NCBI RefSeq assembly: GCF_904848665.1 | Contig: NZ_CAJHCQ010000025.1 | Location: forward strand, 1 to 64,000 | Source: Paraburkholderia hiiakae | GTDB lineage: Bacteria; Pseudomonadota; Gammaproteobacteria; Burkholderiales; Burkholderiaceae | Direction of reading: 5' to 3' | DNA length: 64,000 bases | In this document: piece by piece, positions 27,764 to 37,261 of the stretch | How the letters are laid out: each line of letters opens with the position of its first letter | How positions within the stretch are numbered: the stretch's first letter is position 1 | The notes under the pieces: generated by a model | Told to the model about the DNA's origin: nothing | What the model saw: the letters and a program-made list of their open reading frames with translations, nothing else | The model's database searches: none | Program-made: the position numbers and the translations under genes

Positions 27764-28909
27764 TCACATCCCGCGCGCAGCGACGCCCCGGCCTCGGGGT
27801 TCGCTCGCGATCGTCTCGCCATTGAGCGCGTCGCGCTCATGCAGCATCTCGCGCGTGAGCTGCGCGTGCTGGCGCGCGAAGTGCTGCGTCGTGAGATCGC
27901 GCGTGCGCAGTTGCTCGCCGGCTTCGCGCGCCTGTTCGAGCGCACGCGCCGGATCGGCCACGAGCGCATTCGCGGCGTCGCGCAACTGCTGGACATTGAA
28001 CGGTTCGACGTACGAAGCGGCCTTTTCGTCGAAGTAGTCTTCGAGCGCGCCGACCTTCGTCGCGATCATCGGCTTGCCGAGCGCCGCGGCTTCGAGCATC
28101 ACCGTGATGCCAGAAGCGTGCGTGTTGGGACGCAACGGCACGACAATAATGTCCGCCCAGTCATAGAGCGCATGCTGTTGCTCGATACCGGAAACGCGGA
28201 CGATTTCGACGTTGTCCGCGCGCGCGGATGCCGGCATGCGCCTGCGCGTGGCGATACGCACGTGATAACGCGAATCGTTGCCAAGCGCGCTGACGAGCGT
28301 GGTCCAGTCGCGGTCGCGGTCGTTGCCGATCGCGGCTACGCGCACCGGCGTATGCGGCTTCCACTCCGAAGGCGGGCGCAGCGGAAAATCGTTGGTATTG
28401 AGCCCATAGAGCACGTGGCGCGCCTCGCGCCCGAAATACTCGCCGCACAGCGCGGCATTCTCGCTCGCGAGCGTGGTGAGCAGATCGGCACGCTTGAGAA
28501 GCCGCTTGTACATCGCGCGCCGCAGCGTGCCGTAGCCCGGCCAGCGGTCGAGCAGCCACACGCTTTGCGCGAGCAGCAGCGGGCGCGCACCGCCCTTCTT
28601 CGCGTTCATCAGCAGCACCAGCGCCACGGCCAGATGCTCCTGTTCCGTGTGCGTCCAGATTACGTCGGACTGCAGAATGGCGCGGCGATTGCGCCAGGCA
28701 TGAATGAAATCGAAACCGAACGCCGCCTTGAGACCGCGGCGCATAAAACGCATGGGCGTGCTCTCGCTCGCATCCTGCGCGTAATTGAGGGCGAATTCCG
28801 CAGATTCCGCGTGATGGTAGCCGTACAGGCTGCCGATATTCTCGCCTTTGCGATAGCGGCGCGGATCGGCGCCATAGAAAAGGTGGACGTGGACTTGCGT
28901 ACCGCTCAT
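27764..28909 (-). CDS. bceH: Glycosyltransferase, GT-B fold (BceH-like)
   Basis: A 381-aa transferase. The N-half contains HLFYGADPRRYRKGENIGSL. The C-half contains VRVAAIGNDRDRDWTTLVSA and ASGITVMLEAAALGKPMIAT, a GT4-like nucleotide-sugar site. ATG at 28909 follows GGAGG at 7 bases. It sits 34 bases after bceG and overlaps bceI or nearly does. It acts on the cytosolic side to extend the lipid-linked oligosaccharide. Confidence 0.82.
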   Translation of the reverse strand: MSGTQVHVHLFYGADPRRYRKGENIGSLYGYHHAESAEFALNYAQDASESTPMRFMRRGLKAAFGFDFIHAWRNRRAILQSDVIWTHTEQEHLAVALVLLMNAKKGGARPLLLAQSVWLLDRWPGYGTLRRAMYKRLLKRADLLTTLASENAALCGEYFGREARHVLYGLNTNDFPLRPPSEWKPHTPVRVAAIGNDRDRDWTTLVSALGNDSRYHVRIATRRRMPASARADNVEIVRVSGIEQQHALYDWADIIVVPLRPNTHASGITVMLEAAALGKPMIATKVGALEDYFDEKAASYVEPFNVQQLRDAANALVADPARALEQAREAGEQLRTRDLTTQHFARQHAQLTREMLHERDALNGETIASEPRGRGVAARGM

Positions 28910-28943
28910 TCGGGGTCCTCCGTGTAGTCGTTGGCCGCGCCGC

Positions 28944-29870
28944 TCAAACGAGCGCGCGGCGCGCCTCGCGTGCGCCGCCACGCACCGCGCGCCAGCGTGC
29001 GAACGCCGCGCCTGCGGAAGTGCCGCGCACGGCGCTCAGGCCCGTATGCACGAGGCCCGGATACACGCGCGTGCCGACGAGCGCATACCACCACCAGGCG
29101 GTTTCGCGGCGCAGCGGCGTGAGATGGCCGAGCAGGATGAGATGCAGGTTGTAGGCGGCGTTGCGGATCGAGGCGAGCGTCTGCGCGTTGCGCGGGTCCT
29201 CGCCCGGGCGCGGCGCGGGGAAATGGTCCACGGCCACGAGCGGGTCGTACACGAGCTTCCAGCCCAAGCGCTTCACGCTCATGCTGAACGCCATGTCGTT
29301 ATGCGTTTGCGCGCCGGTGCCACGCAGGCGCCGGTCGAAACGCAGGTCGCCGATCGCCGCGCGGCGATAGCTCATGTTCGCGCCCTTGAGCAGATCGACT
29401 TCGCGTGCGCCGCCCGCGCCCAGATGGTGGTTGCCAACGATGCGGCCCGAGCGCTGCAGCTTGCCCACGAGCGTGCGCTCGCCGTCGATCATGCGGCCGT
29501 CTTCGTGCACCCAGTCGCGGCCGCCTAGCGCGCCGAGTTTCGGGTCGGACTCGAAGGCCGCCGCAATGCGCGCGACCCAATCGGCGCGCGGCGCGGCGTC
29601 GTCGTCGGTGATGGCGATCACGTCGCCCGTCGCAGCCTCGATGCCGCGATTGAGCGCCGCCACCTGCCCCGGCTCCTCGACAATGGCCACTTCCACGTTG
29701 AGCACGCGAGGCGTGACGTGGTCGGCCAGGCACGCGTGCGTTGCCGCGTCGTCGGCGCGCGCCACCACCACGATTTCATCGGGCGCGCGCTGCTGGCGCA
29801 GGAGCGCTGAAAGACAGCGCGACAGATCATCAGGACGCCGATACGTCGGCACGAGCACGGTCACTTTCAT
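28944..29870 (-). CDS. bceG: GT2 family glycosyltransferase (BceG-like)
   Basis: A 308-aa GT-A fold family 2 transferase. It opens KVTVLVPTYRRPDDLSRCL, then IAITDDDAAPRADWV with the metal-binding Asp cluster, and RFDRRLRGTGAQTHNDMAF with the acceptor-side acidic residues. A hydrophobic C-terminal segment (AYNLHLILLGHL) may touch the membrane. ATG at 29870 follows AAGGAG. It is the first glycosyltransferase after the Wzc gene in the operon, as bceG is. Confidence 0.87.
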   Translation of the reverse strand: MKVTVLVPTYRRPDDLSRCLSALLRQQRAPDEIVVVARADDAATHACLADHVTPRVLNVEVAIVEEPGQVAALNRGIEAATGDVIAITDDDAAPRADWVARIAAAFESDPKLGALGGRDWVHEDGRMIDGERTLVGKLQRSGRIVGNHHLGAGGAREVDLLKGANMSYRRAAIGDLRFDRRLRGTGAQTHNDMAFSMSVKRLGWKLVYDPLVAVDHFPAPRPGEDPRNAQTLASIRNAAYNLHLILLGHLTPLRRETAWWWYALVGTRVYPGLVHTGLSAVRGTSAGAAFARWRAVRGGAREARRALV

Positions 29871-29910
29871 CGCGTGTTCTCCTTTGCTGTGCTGGATGGG
29901 TGCGTAGGCG

Positions 29911-32154
29911 TCATGCGCTCAGGTACTCGCGTACGTTCGCATAGCCATAGCCATAGTTGCCGCGCGTGCGCGCCGGCACGCCGTTGAACACACCGCCCTG
30001 CACGCGCACGCCGGCGTTGCGCAGACGCTTGAGCGCCTCGGCGATTTCGCCTTCGGTGTGAAGACCCGAGCGCAGCACGAGGAACGTCGAGCCTGCATGT
30101 CCGCCGATGATGGCGGCGTCGGTCACGGCGAGCACCGGCGGCGTGTCGATGAGCAGCACGTCGTAGCGGTTCGAAAGACCCTCGAGATACTGGCCGAGGC
30201 GCGGTGACATCAACAGCTCGGAAGGGTTGGGCGGACGACGGCCGCACGAGATGAAGTGCAGGTTGTCCACTTCGGTCGCGCGAATGGCCTCGTCCAGCGC
30301 GATCTGCCCCGAGAGCAGCTCGGAGAAACCGTTTTCCTGCGGGCCGCCCAGATAGCGTTCGAGCGCGCCACGACGCATATCGCCGTCGATCATGAGCACG
30401 CGCTTGCCCGAATGTGCGAGCAGCACGGCGAGGTTCGCGGTCAGGAAGCTCTTGCCCACGCCCGGCACCGAACCCGTCAGCATGACTACGCGATTGCGCG
30501 CGTCCATTACGCTGAACTGCAGCGACGTGCGCAGGCTACGCAGGCTTTCGACCGTGAGGTCCTTGGGCCGCGCGTTGGCGAGCACTTCGCTCAGGCGCGT
30601 GCCGCCACGCACCGGGCCACGCTTTTCGAGCGCCATCTGTTCCGGCGAAAGCGGCACGAGACCGTACACAGGCAGCTGGAACGAGCGCTCGATCTGGTCC
30701 GGATCGATAATGCCCTTGAACATGTTGCGGCGCATGAGCACGAAGCCCGTGCCGAGAATGATGCCAAGGAGCGACGCCGCCGAGACGATCAGCAGCTTCT
30801 TGGGCTTCGAGGGGCTACCGGGGCGCAGCGCCGGATCGATGATATGCACGTTACCGCCCGTGCCCACGCGCTGCACCGAAAGCTCCTGAATTCGGTTGAG
30901 CAGGAGTACGTAGATGTCCTCGGCCACCTTCGCGTCACGCTGCAGTTGCACGGCCTTCACTTCCGTGGCCGGCAGGTCGCGGAACTTCGTGTCGTACTTC
31001 GCGCGCTCGCCCTGCAGTTGTGCAAGCTGCTGGCGCGCCGCGATCAGCACCGGATGCTGGTCGCCAAAACGCTGCTGCAGCGACGCGATCTGCAGTTGCA
31101 GCGCCGAGATCTGCTGCTCGTATTGCACGCTGCCGTCGAGATAGATCTTCGCTTCGTCGCTCGCGTTGATCGAACCCGACTTGCTTTGGTAGGCCGTGAG
31201 CGCCGCTTCGGCATTCTCGAGGTCCGACTTCAGGCGCGGCTGTTCGCTGCGCAGGAAGTCGAGCATCTTGCTCGCGTCGGCCTGCTTGGTCGCCACGTGC
31301 TCGCGCAGGTACGACTGCGCCACCGCGTTTGCAATCGCTGCTGCATGCTCGGGGTCGTTGTCTTCGAGCGAGATGTCGATCACGCCCGTTTGTTTGCCCT
31401 GCTCCTGCACCTGGATCGCGTTCTGGAAGCCGCTGATCGCGTCGAGGTCGTTCAGGCGCACAACCTTGAAGCGGGTGCCCGGGCGAGCCACGAGCTTGCT
31501 CACGAGCAGCTTCACGCCGCCGCCCTGTTCGACCTGGCCGACGCTGCCTTCGAGCAGGCGCGCGCCGTCCGGCGTCGAGATCACGTAGCGGTCGTTATCG
31601 AGCGCGGTGAGCGTGAGCTTCTTGCCTTCGAGCTCGGGCGTGACCTCGACCGAGTCGATGTTGATGACCTCGCCGCCCCACGCATAGCTGCTGAGCCAGT
31701 TACTGAGCCCGAACCACGGACGCGCGGGCGTGCCCGGCGTCGCGAGGCGTGCGGACAGGCTGCCGATCAAGGGCAGCATGACCGGCGTGACGGTGGTGTT
31801 CAGCTTGAACTGCCGCACCACCGGCTCGACCACGCTGCGGCTCTTGATCATCTGGATCTCGGCGTCGGTGGGCAAGCTGCCCGTCGACGATCCAGAGCTA
31901 ATGTTCGCGCCCGTTTGCGTTTGCGTGAGGGCCTGCGACGTGTAGTCGGAAGGCTCCACGCGAACCTGGGTGTCGGCCGTATAGACCGGCTTGGCGATGA
32001 AGCAGTAAAACACGGCCATGGCGATCACCGCCGCCGCGATCGCGATGAGCCAGCCGATGTCGTCGATGATGACGCGCAGCAACTGGCCGAGAACGACGTC
32101 CTCTTCCTCGGTGCGGGCCGCCGGGGCCGCCTGGCTATTGGCTTGTATGGTCAC
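29911..32154 (-). CDS. bceF: Wzc-type tyrosine autokinase and polysaccharide co-polymerase (BceF)
   Basis: A 747-aa inner-membrane protein with a Wzz-like periplasmic domain between two transmembrane helices (about 32-54 and 450-472), and a cytosolic BY-kinase domain. The kinase has Walker A GSVPGVGKSF (561-570), Walker A' VLMIDGDMRR (about 586) and Walker B VLLIDTPP (about 666). A long coiled-coil region spans about 280-420. The C-terminus is Tyr-poor for the family: only four Tyr in GNYGYGYANVREYLSA. Phosphorylation state controls chain length and export with the bceD phosphatase. GTG at 32154 follows GGGA at 7 bases. Confidence 0.93.
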   Translation of the reverse strand: MTIQANSQAAPAARTEEEDVVLGQLLRVIIDDIGWLIAIAAAVIAMAVFYCFIAKPVYTADTQVRVEPSDYTSQALTQTQTGANISSGSSTGSLPTDAEIQMIKSRSVVEPVVRQFKLNTTVTPVMLPLIGSLSARLATPGTPARPWFGLSNWLSSYAWGGEVINIDSVEVTPELEGKKLTLTALDNDRYVISTPDGARLLEGSVGQVEQGGGVKLLVSKLVARPGTRFKVVRLNDLDAISGFQNAIQVQEQGKQTGVIDISLEDNDPEHAAAIANAVAQSYLREHVATKQADASKMLDFLRSEQPRLKSDLENAEAALTAYQSKSGSINASDEAKIYLDGSVQYEQQISALQLQIASLQQRFGDQHPVLIAARQQLAQLQGERAKYDTKFRDLPATEVKAVQLQRDAKVAEDIYVLLLNRIQELSVQRVGTGGNVHIIDPALRPGSPSKPKKLLIVSAASLLGIILGTGFVLMRRNMFKGIIDPDQIERSFQLPVYGLVPLSPEQMALEKRGPVRGGTRLSEVLANARPKDLTVESLRSLRTSLQFSVMDARNRVVMLTGSVPGVGKSFLTANLAVLLAHSGKRVLMIDGDMRRGALERYLGGPQENGFSELLSGQIALDEAIRATEVDNLHFISCGRRPPNPSELLMSPRLGQYLEGLSNRYDVLLIDTPPVLAVTDAAIIGGHAGSTFLVLRSGLHTEGEIAEALKRLRNAGVRVQGGVFNGVPARTRGNYGYGYANVREYLSA

Positions 32155-32218
32155 GATTCAATCCCGTTGTTTAGGTGTTGCTCCTACGTCTTCTCTGGAA
32201 GCGCGTCGATTCCCGCGC

Positions 32219-33394
32219 TTACTTCGCGATCTGCTTCAGATAGAAGACGGTCTGGATGGTCGGCAGCACCTGCTGCAACACACGGTTGAAGGTCGTCGAA
32301 GCGGCCGTGCCCACGTACACCACATCCAGCGGCTTGAGCTGGAACTGCGACGAAAGCATGATCGCGTCGGGCTTGGTCATGTCGAGACGGTAGATCTCGG
32401 GCTGCGTCGGGTTGTCCTTCATGCCGCGCATCACGAAGATCTGGCGCGGGTTCGCGTCGGTATCGAGAATGCCGCCTGCCTGGGTGAGCGCGTCGGCAAT
32501 CGTGAGGTCGCCGCGAATGAGGTTCGTCTGCAGGGGCGTCTTCACTTCGCCCATCACGAATATTCTGCTATCCGAACGATCCGGAATATTGATGACGTCG
32601 CCGTTCTGCAGCAACACGTCCTGGGTCGAATCGCCGCCGTCTAGCATGCGGTTCGCGTCGAGGATATAGAGCTTGCCGTTGCGCGTGAGGCGCACGCGGT
32701 TGATGTCGGCACTGTCGGTCGTGCCGCCCGAACGCGTGATGGCGTCCACCAGCGTGAGCGGCACGTCGCTCATCGAGAGCGGGCCCGGCGTCTTCACGTC
32801 GCCCGTGATCTGCACCTTCTGGCTGCGGTACGCGAGCACGCGCACGTCCACTTGCGGGTTCTTCACGTAGGGGCCGAGGCCGGCCGCGAGCTGGTCGCGG
32901 ATCTGACCGGGCGTCTTGCCCGCGGCCATGATGCGGCCCACGAACGGGAAGAAGATCGTGCCATCTTTGGCGACGGTCTGTCCGTACGGGTCGGCCTGTC
33001 CAGGCAGCGCGTTGGTATAGGGCTGCGTGAGCGCCTGACCCACGGTCTGCGTGGTATTGCCGCCCGTGGAGAAGGTCGAGCCCTGCGGCGTCGAGAGTTC
33101 CGGGTGGTCGAACACGGTCACACCGAGAATGTCCTGCGGCGCGATGTGATAGACGTAGTCGGCAGCGCTCGTGAACTTCGAGGGCGGCAGCGGCGCTTTC
33201 GGCGCGGCCGCGGCCGCCTGCGCCTGCTGCAGCACGACTTGCTGCGTGATGAGCTGCACGTTGAATTGCTGCTGCGGCTGGTTGTTCGGCGCTTCCTTCA
33301 AGCTCGACGTGTCGAGATAGTTGCCGGGCGCCGTTGCGCACGCGGAAACGAAGACGCTCAACGCGACCACCGCCGTCAGTTTCAATTTTGTCAT
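32219..33394 (-). CDS. bceE: Outer-membrane polysaccharide export lipoprotein, Wza type (BceE)
   Basis: A 391-aa export protein with a lipoprotein signal (TAVVALSVFVSACATAPG, lipobox Cys about residue 20). The polysaccharide export (PES) domain includes YHIAPQDILGVTVFDHPELS and IFFPFVGRIMAAGKT, followed by SLBB repeats (VQITGDVKTPGPL, IFVMGEVKTPLQTNL). It forms the outer-membrane channel for the polymer. ATG at 33394 overlaps the bceD stop (ATGA); an ATG 6 bases upstream is an equal alternative. It is followed 64 bases on by bceF. Confidence 0.92.
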   Translation of the reverse strand: MTKLKLTAVVALSVFVSACATAPGNYLDTSSLKEAPNNQPQQQFNVQLITQQVVLQQAQAAAAAPKAPLPPSKFTSAADYVYHIAPQDILGVTVFDHPELSTPQGSTFSTGGNTTQTVGQALTQPYTNALPGQADPYGQTVAKDGTIFFPFVGRIMAAGKTPGQIRDQLAAGLGPYVKNPQVDVRVLAYRSQKVQITGDVKTPGPLSMSDVPLTLVDAITRSGGTTDSADINRVRLTRNGKLYILDANRMLDGGDSTQDVLLQNGDVINIPDRSDSRIFVMGEVKTPLQTNLIRGDLTIADALTQAGGILDTDANPRQIFVMRGMKDNPTQPEIYRLDMTKPDAIMLSSQFQLKPLDVVYVGTAASTTFNRVLQQVLPTIQTVFYLKQIAK

Positions 33395-33840
33395 TGGCAT
33401 ATTCGGCTCAACCATCCCTTTACCATACGATCCATCAATTCAAGACTCTGGCGATACGCGGACTCGTGCAGTCCGTGCGGATCGCTGACATCAGAGTTTT
33501 CCCAGTTACCGAGCGCGTACACCTTGCCGCGCGCGGTGGGTTCAATGCGCTCGACAGCGGCGACCTGGCGGCGCTCGGTCACGAGCACGAGGTCTACCGA
33601 GCGCACCAGGCGGCTCGTGAGGCGGCGCGACTGATGCTCGCCCACCTTCATGCCGCGCTCGGCAAGCAGCCACTGCATCACGGGGTCCATGTCGTCGCCG
33701 TCGCGCGCACGCAGGCCCGCCGATTGAAACGATTCCGCCCGTGAGCCTTTCTGTTCGCGCAGACGCTCGCGAAAGAGCTGCTCCGCCGCTGGCGAGCGGC
33801 AGACGTTGGCGTGGCAAACGATGAGCACGTTCTTGATCAT
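33391..33840 (-). CDS. bceD: Low-molecular-weight protein tyrosine phosphatase (BceD)
   Basis: A 149-aa LMW-PTP that should remove phosphate from the bceF kinase. The active-site loop is CHANVCRS with Cys9 and Arg15, and the general acid is Asp120 in DPHG. Its length is standard. ATG at 33840 follows GGGAG; the open frame upstream is Arg-rich and not coding. It overlaps bceE by ATGA. Confidence 0.92.
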   Translation of the reverse strand: MIKNVLIVCHANVCRSPAAEQLFRERLREQKGSRAESFQSAGLRARDGDDMDPVMQWLLAERGMKVGEHQSRRLTSRLVRSVDLVLVTERRQVAAVERIEPTARGKVYALGNWENSDVSDPHGLHESAYRQSLELMDRMVKGWLSRICQ

Positions 33841-33890
33841 GGTCGCGTGACTCCCTTCCTTGACATGCGCGATGCGTAGCCCGGCAACGC

Positions 33891-35306
33891 TCAGGCCAGC
33901 ACCTGCGTCGCGGCGGTTTCGGCGCGCACGCGGCTTGCCTGCGTCGCGCTCGCGCGGCCCACGGCGTGGTACTCGATGCCGAGTTCCTTCAATGCCGACG
34001 GCTCGTAGAGATTGCGGCCGTCGAATACGATCGGCATCTTCAGCTGCGACTTGAGCGTTTCGAAATCGGGTGCCTTGAAGACTTTCCATTCCGTTGCGAC
34101 CACAACGGCATCCGCGTCGCCCGCGGCTTCCATCGCATCGTTCACGAACGACAGCCGCGCCTGATGTTCCGGCGCGTGCGCGAGATCGAGCGCGAGAACG
34201 CGTTTCGCCTCGGCGGTCGCGACCGGGTCGTATGCCTTGATCGTGGCGCCGCGCGCGAGCAGTTCGGCGATGAGCGTACGGCTCGGCGCCTCGCGCATGT
34301 CGTCGGTGTTCGGCTTGAACGCGAGACCCCAGACGCCGAACGTGCGGCCCGTGAGGTCGGAGCCGAAGCGCGTGACGATCTTCTGTGCAAGCACCTGCTT
34401 CTGCGCTTCATTGACGGACTCCACGGCGCGCAGGATCTGCAGCGGCTCGCCGAAATCCTCGGCGGTGCGCATGAGCGCTTTCACATCTTTCGGGAAGCAC
34501 GAGCCGCCATAGCCGCAGCCCGCATAGAGAAAATCGTAGCCAATGCGCGGGTCCGAGCCCACGCCGCGGCGCACGGCCTCGATATCGGCGCCCACGCGGT
34601 CGGCCAGGTTCGCGAGTTCGTTCATGAACGAAATGCGCGTGGCGAGCATGGCGTTGGCCGCATACTTGGTGAATTCCGCCGAATGCACGTCCATGTAGAG
34701 CGTGCGCTCGTGATTGCGGTTGAACGGCGCGTAGAGCCGCTTCATGACCTCTTTCGCGCGTTCGCCGGGCACGTCGTCGCTGCAGCCGAGCACGATGCGA
34801 TCCGGCCGCGCGAAGTCCTCGACTGCCGCGCCTTCCTTGAGGAACTCGGGGTTCGAGACCACCGAGAACATGTGGCTCACGCCGCGTTTGCGCAACTCGG
34901 AGGCGATCGCGTCGTGCACGAGCGCCGCCGTGCCCACCGGCACCGTGGACTTGTCCACCACCACCTTGAAACCCGTCATGTGACGGCCGACATTGCGGGC
35001 GGCCGCCAGCACGTATTGCAGATCGGCCGAGCCATCCTCGTCGGGCGGCGTGCCCACGGCGATGAACTGCACGTCGCCGTGCGCGACCGCCGCTTCCACG
35101 TCGGTCGAGAACTTGAGCCGGCGCGCGCGCACGTTGCGCTCGATGATTTCCTTCAGGCCCGGCTCGTGAATCGGCACGACGCCTTGATTGAGCAGGTCGA
35201 TCTTGCGCGCATCGACGTCGAGGCAAAACACGTCGTTGCCGATGTCGGCAAGACAAGCGCCCGTCACGAGACCCACATAACCACTGCCAATAATCGTCAG
35301 ATTCAT
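33891..35306 (-). CDS. bceC: UDP-glucose 6-dehydrogenase (BceC)
   Basis: A 471-aa enzyme that oxidises UDP-glucose to UDP-glucuronate, the donor of the acidic cepacian residue. It has the N-terminal NAD fold NLTIIGSGYVGLVTGACLAD, GTPPDEDGSADL and the catalytic Cys270 in GCGYGGSCFPKD. ATG at 35306 has GAGG 5 bases upstream; a GTG 6 bases earlier is the alternative. It shares the substrate pool made by galU. Confidence 0.94.
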   Translation of the reverse strand: MNLTIIGSGYVGLVTGACLADIGNDVFCLDVDARKIDLLNQGVVPIHEPGLKEIIERNVRARRLKFSTDVEAAVAHGDVQFIAVGTPPDEDGSADLQYVLAAARNVGRHMTGFKVVVDKSTVPVGTAALVHDAIASELRKRGVSHMFSVVSNPEFLKEGAAVEDFARPDRIVLGCSDDVPGERAKEVMKRLYAPFNRNHERTLYMDVHSAEFTKYAANAMLATRISFMNELANLADRVGADIEAVRRGVGSDPRIGYDFLYAGCGYGGSCFPKDVKALMRTAEDFGEPLQILRAVESVNEAQKQVLAQKIVTRFGSDLTGRTFGVWGLAFKPNTDDMREAPSRTLIAELLARGATIKAYDPVATAEAKRVLALDLAHAPEHQARLSFVNDAMEAAGDADAVVVATEWKVFKAPDFETLKSQLKMPIVFDGRNLYEPSALKELGIEYHAVGRASATQASRVRAETAATQVLA

Positions 35307-35383
35307 GCCCACCTCAAAAGTGATTGGTTCTTCGTGTCATGCGAAACGTTGCGCACACAAGCAGCGGGCGCACTCGCTTCGCT

Positions 35384-36763
35384 TCAATATGCGTTCTGGC
35401 CGGCGAAGCCCTTCCACATGGTCATCGCCACGATGCGCAGGTCGAGCGCGAAGCTCCAGTGCTGCATGTAGTGCAGATCGAAGCGCACGCGGTCGCGCAT
35501 CTTTTCCACGCGATCGGTTTCGCCGCGAAAGCCATTGACCTGCGCCCAGCCGGTAATGCCCGGCTTGATGCGGTAGCGCGCCATGTAGCCGCGCACGAGG
35601 TCCTTGTAGATGTCGTCGTGCGCAAGCGCGTGCGGACGCGGCCCCACCACCGACATCTCGCCCTTGAGCACGTTGATGAATTGCGGTAGCTCGTCGAGGC
35701 TCGTGCGGCGCAGGAACGCGCCCACGCGCGTCACACGCGGATCGTTGCGGCGCGCCTGCGTGATCTGACCCGCGACTTCCGCATGGACCTTCATCGAGCG
35801 GAATTTGTAGATCTCGAACTCGTTGCCATCCAGCCCCTTGCGGCGCTGCTTGAAGAACACCGGGCCTTTCGACGTGAGCTTCACGGCGAGCGAAATCGCG
35901 GCGAGCAGCGGCGCCAGCGCGACCAGCACGCCGCCCGCGAACACGATGTCGAACACGCGCTTGGGCAGCACGCTCAGGTCCGTGACCGGCGAAGCCGCGA
36001 GATTGATGGCCGGCACGCCGAGCAGATCGACTACGGGCTGGCTGAAGAACGAGAGGCTGCGCACATCCGGAATGAAGCGGATGTTCACGAAGTCGTTTCG
36101 CAGGGCCGTGACGATGCGATGGATCGTGCGCTCCTTGGTGATCGGCAAGGCGAGCCACAGTTCGCGGACTTCGTTCTCGCGCACGAACTCGAGCATGGCC
36201 TGGAGGTTGCGCTCCACGGGCACGCCGTCGATCGCGGCGGCGCCTTCCGCGTCGCTGTCCTCGTCGAACACGATCGCCGGGTGAAAGCCCGCTTCCGGGT
36301 GAAAGCGCATGTGCTCGATCAGGAAGCGCACATAGCGCGGGCCACCCACCACGGCCACGGCCTTCTGGTTGTAGCCCTCGCGCCGAATGCCACGCAGCAC
36401 CATGTGCACGAGCGCCTTCGAGACGATCAGCAACGCCACCGAGGCGACGACCCAGTACGCGAGCCACAGGCGCGAGAGCGAATCGGCGCGGTGCAGGCTG
36501 AAGCTCATCAGGATGCCCGTGCCCTCCACGGCGAGCCAGGCGGCGCACACGCGGGCAAAGAGGGCGTAGAGCGACTTGCCGCGCCACGACTTGTAGATGC
36601 CGAATGCCGGGAACATCCAGATCGCGAGCACGCAATTGAACGCGAGCGCCACGCTCTCTGCGTCGGTGAGCGGCACGAGTTGGCCACGGTGCAAGACGGC
36701 CGCGAGCAACGCTCCAGCGGCAATGGCGGCAACGTCGAATATTCTGGCTAGAACGCTGAGCAT
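35384..36763 (-). CDS. bceB: Undecaprenyl-phosphate glucose-1-phosphate transferase, WcaJ type (BceB)
   Basis: A 459-aa priming transferase. Four N-terminal hydrophobic segments are followed by a Rossmann-like region (KAVAVVGGPRYVRFLIEH), a fifth membrane segment near 275-300, and the bacterial sugar transferase domain. That domain has GPVFFKQRRKGLDG, FEIYKFRSMK, RTSLDELPQFINVLKGEMS and VGPRPH. It starts the lipid-linked repeat unit, most likely with glucose 1-phosphate. ATG at 36763 follows GAGGTG. It is the first gene of the ten-gene minus operon and is divergent from bceA. Confidence 0.93.
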   Translation of the reverse strand: MLSVLARIFDVAAIAAGALLAAVLHRGQLVPLTDAESVALAFNCVLAIWMFPAFGIYKSWRGKSLYALFARVCAAWLAVEGTGILMSFSLHRADSLSRLWLAYWVVASVALLIVSKALVHMVLRGIRREGYNQKAVAVVGGPRYVRFLIEHMRFHPEAGFHPAIVFDEDSDAEGAAAIDGVPVERNLQAMLEFVRENEVRELWLALPITKERTIHRIVTALRNDFVNIRFIPDVRSLSFFSQPVVDLLGVPAINLAASPVTDLSVLPKRVFDIVFAGGVLVALAPLLAAISLAVKLTSKGPVFFKQRRKGLDGNEFEIYKFRSMKVHAEVAGQITQARRNDPRVTRVGAFLRRTSLDELPQFINVLKGEMSVVGPRPHALAHDDIYKDLVRGYMARYRIKPGITGWAQVNGFRGETDRVEKMRDRVRFDLHYMQHWSFALDLRIVAMTMWKGFAGQNAY

Positions 36764-37261
36764 GTCCGGCACCTCGGGTTTAAAAAAGGAATCACGGCCA
36801 CGCACTGCGCGTCATGGCCGCTCGCTTCAAAAATTTCTGGGACTGCGCCGCCGCAAAAGAACGCATGGCGTCGCATATTCTGATCCGAATAAACCCTAAT
36901 AAGGCGCGATAAAAATTCCGGCTGCAAGCCTCAAAAGTATCTCCAATTGTTTCGCCCCTTTCAGATCATTTTTTTGCGAATTTTGTCGGAAAAGATTGCC
37001 GGGCTCTGCTCCCACATTGCCTCGCAGCCCCGGTCATTCCGGCAGATTTTTCCTGTCCGGATGCCAGATTTTGGGTTCCGACAAGAAATTACGGTGATTG
37101 ACAGCGGAATTTTTATTGATTTTTTATCGATATTCCGACATGACGGAGGCGTGATTTAAATTTAATTTGAATATTTTCCGTTTTCTTCTTTACGAATCTA
37201 TTTATGTCGATTTTAAGCATGCTACAAATCGCATCACCGATACCTTTTACAGGAGAGCGAG
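36764..37261. other. AT-rich divergent control region between bceB and bceA
   Basis: About 500 bases, AT-rich between 36900 and 37240, separating the ten-gene operon from bceA. A TTGACA hexamer lies at 37098-37103 and could be a -35 box toward bceA, but the -10 match is poor. The bceA ribosome site (AGGAGAGCGAG) ends the region. This is the likely place for control of polymer synthesis. Confidence 0.45.

Noticed and set aside
26259..28037. A 592-codon plus-strand open frame over the polymerase gene
   Set aside because: It mirrors the codon pattern of the real membrane protein on the other strand. Composition is His/Glu/Arg-rich with no motif.
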